Source: Spirochaetaceae bacterium
GTDB taxonomy: Bacteria > Spirochaetota > Spirochaetia > Treponematales > Breznakiellaceae
Assembly: GCA_031255655.1 (NCBI GenBank)
Contig: JAIRSB010000087.1
Span: 1 to 8,090, forward strand
Length of the DNA stretch: 8,090 bases
Direction of reading: 5' to 3'
Under the pieces are notes generated by a model. The model saw only the letters and a program-made list of their open reading frames with translations. It was not told where the DNA came from and made no database searches. Below are positions 6,934 to 8,090 of this stretch, in pieces. The position numbers were made by a program, and so were the translations under genes. Positions within the stretch are counted from its first letter, which is position 1. Each line of letters opens with the position of its first letter.

Positions 6934-6963
6934 TTGACACCATACGCTACGGCGATTTACTAT
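6934..6963 (+). promoter_or_regulatory. Probable promoter of the integrase gene
   Basis: TTGACA (6934-6939, perfect -35), an 18-nt spacer, then TACTAT (6958-6963, 4 of 6 matches to the -10 consensus). Transcription would start near 6970 and give a short leader carrying the ribosome binding site. The -35 box begins 6 nt after the palindrome, so a protein bound there could affect transcription. Confidence 0.5.
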
Positions 6964-6980
6964 TTTTGTAGATTGTTTGT

Positions 6981-6986
6981 AGAGGG
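6981..6986 (+). promoter_or_regulatory. Ribosome binding site of the integrase gene
   Basis: AGAGGG lies 6 nt before the ATG at 6993 and supports that start. Confidence 0.7.
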
Positions 6987-6992
6987 TATTTC

Positions 6993-8033
6993 ATGGGTGT
7001 CTACGTGCGCGAAAAGAACGGCCGCTTGTATCTCGATATTTACACAAACGGAAAACGGACATGGGAAGCGCTTCATTTAACCTTAACACATGACCGGGCA
7101 CAAAATAAAGAGATGCGGAAACTTGCGGAAGTCTGCCGCGCAAAAAAGGAAATGCGGCTTGTTTCCGGCGAATGGAATATAAAAGACAGCGAGGCGGGAC
7201 GCATAAGCATAGCCGAATATGCCGCAAAAATCGCCGCCATGCCTAACCGCAGCGAGGTGATAGCGGCGTGCGCGAAAAAATTAGAAAGCTACGCGGGCGG
7301 CCGGACGCAGACGGGCGCAATATCTGCGGCATGGATAAAAGACTTTCAAGACTACCTGAAAACAAATACGGGCTTGGCTCTCTCATCTGCGGCAGCGTAC
7401 TCAAACGCTTTAAGAGCAATTCTCAATCAAGCCGTAAAAGACAACATCCTAATCAAAAATCCCGCCACCGGCGTGTCAAACCTGAAAGCCCCGGAAAAGA
7501 GCGTCTCATTTTTGACAACGCCGGAAATGCGCGCCCTGTTCTCTTGCGCTGATAATCCTAAACGAGCGGAAACAGCAAAGGCGTTTTTTTTCGGCTGCTA
7601 CACCGGACTAAGAATATCGGACTTACGCACTCTTGAATGGGGTCAAATCAACAAATCCCCTCTTCAAATAATAAAACGGCAGAAGAAGACAAAAAGCGAG
7701 GTCTGCATTCCGCTTTCCGCAACCGCATGGGCGTTAATAAACGATGAAAAAGAGCATAGAGAAGATGAAAATATCTTTAAGCTGCCGTCCGAAACCGCCA
7801 CTTATATTATTCTGGAAAAATGGGCTAAAGACGCGGACATTAAAAAGAACCTGACATGGCACATGGCGCGAAAAACATTTGCTACGCAGAGCCTTGACCA
7901 CGGGGCGGAAATATACACTGTGGCCAAACTGCTTGGGCACAGAGGACTAAATCAAGTCGCAAGATATGCGGAAGCCACCGATAAACTGAAACGCGCCGCC
8001 GTTGATAGACTCCCCGTTTTATCATCTGATTAA
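6993..8033 (+). CDS. Tyrosine recombinase / phage-type integrase
   Basis: Complete 346-residue site-specific recombinase. Three parts can be read: an N-terminal arm-type DNA-binding domain at about 1-62 (VREKNGRLYLDIYTNGKR, LTLTHDRAQNKE), a SAM-like core-binding domain at about 72-165 (AWIKDFQDYL, LSSAAAYSNALRAILNQAV, IKNPATGV), and the catalytic domain from about 172. All expected active-site residues are present: Arg207 (TGLRISDL), Lys232 (RQKKTKSEV), His290-x-x-Arg293 (HMARKTFAT), His316 (LLGHRGL) and the nucleophile Tyr325 (ARYAEAT), so the enzyme should be active. The arm domain points to the integrase of a prophage or integrative element rather than XerC/XerD or an integron IntI. It lies beside a dead IS and after a palindrome, and the element presumably continues past the right edge. 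A good ribosome binding site supports the ATG. Confidence 0.94.
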   Translation: MGVYVREKNGRLYLDIYTNGKRTWEALHLTLTHDRAQNKEMRKLAEVCRAKKEMRLVSGEWNIKDSEAGRISIAEYAAKIAAMPNRSEVIAACAKKLESYAGGRTQTGAISAAWIKDFQDYLKTNTGLALSSAAAYSNALRAILNQAVKDNILIKNPATGVSNLKAPEKSVSFLTTPEMRALFSCADNPKRAETAKAFFFGCYTGLRISDLRTLEWGQINKSPLQIIKRQKKTKSEVCIPLSATAWALINDEKEHREDENIFKLPSETATYIILEKWAKDADIKKNLTWHMARKTFATQSLDHGAEIYTVAKLLGHRGLNQVARYAEATDKLKRAAVDRLPVLSSD

Positions 8034-8090
8034 CATCCACGCTGCGCCGCCTGCCAAAAACAGAAAAAAAATTAAAAAAGTGATTACGAG

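Noticed and set aside
6310..6992. Terminal inverted repeats and TA duplications of the IS630 element
   Set aside because: I compared both flanks by eye and found only short, unconvincing matches; the ends may have been lost.
6886..8033. Telomere resolvase with a palindromic telomere site (as in Borrelia)
   Set aside because: The enzyme has the standard integrase layout with an arm domain and R-K-HxxR-H-Y residues, and nothing in the window points to a linear replicon end.
6993..8090. Integron integrase with attC cassettes (integrons are known in Treponema)
   Set aside because: The protein has an arm-type N-terminal domain, I see no IntI-specific insert, and no attC-like site is visible in the 57 nt after the gene, although that stretch is too short to exclude one further on.

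Overview
The window reads as chromosomal DNA of a Gram-negative-type bacterium, most likely a spirochaete of the Treponema group. This is inferred from three things: a YidC insertase with the large periplasmic domain of diderm bacteria sits directly before jag (a yidC-jag order known in spirochaetes), base composition is balanced, and the one clear promoter has a classical TTGACA/TATAAT form (unlike Bacteroidetes). The species cannot be fixed from the sequence alone.

Positions 1-4769 (+ strand) carry four collinear genes: yidC (cut by the left edge), jag/khpB, a class I/II PLP-dependent aminotransferase of unassigned substrate, and cbiD of anaerobic cobalamin synthesis. The aminotransferase and cbiD are only 6 nt apart and probably translationally coupled. 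The first pair serves membrane-protein insertion and RNA binding; the second pair is metabolic.

Positions 4808-6304 (- strand) hold a two-gene operon, hsp20 then era, convergent with cbiD. It is driven by a perfect consensus sigma-70-type promoter whose predicted start point falls on the hsp20 ATG, suggesting a leaderless mRNA.

Positions 6305-8090 look like an accessory insertion. There is an AT-richer spacer, a wrecked IS630-family transposase (most of the DDE domain deleted, plus frameshifts), a near-perfect 42-nt palindrome, and an intact tyrosine recombinase with all catalytic residues. The palindrome lies 65 nt upstream of the recombinase gene and resembles a recombinase core site (16-bp arms around a 10-nt spacer). 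It is the most interesting unexplained element here. The element continues beyond the right edge, so its cargo is unseen.

Four of the six genes whose start is visible lack a recognisable Shine-Dalgarno sequence; jag and the integrase have good ones.
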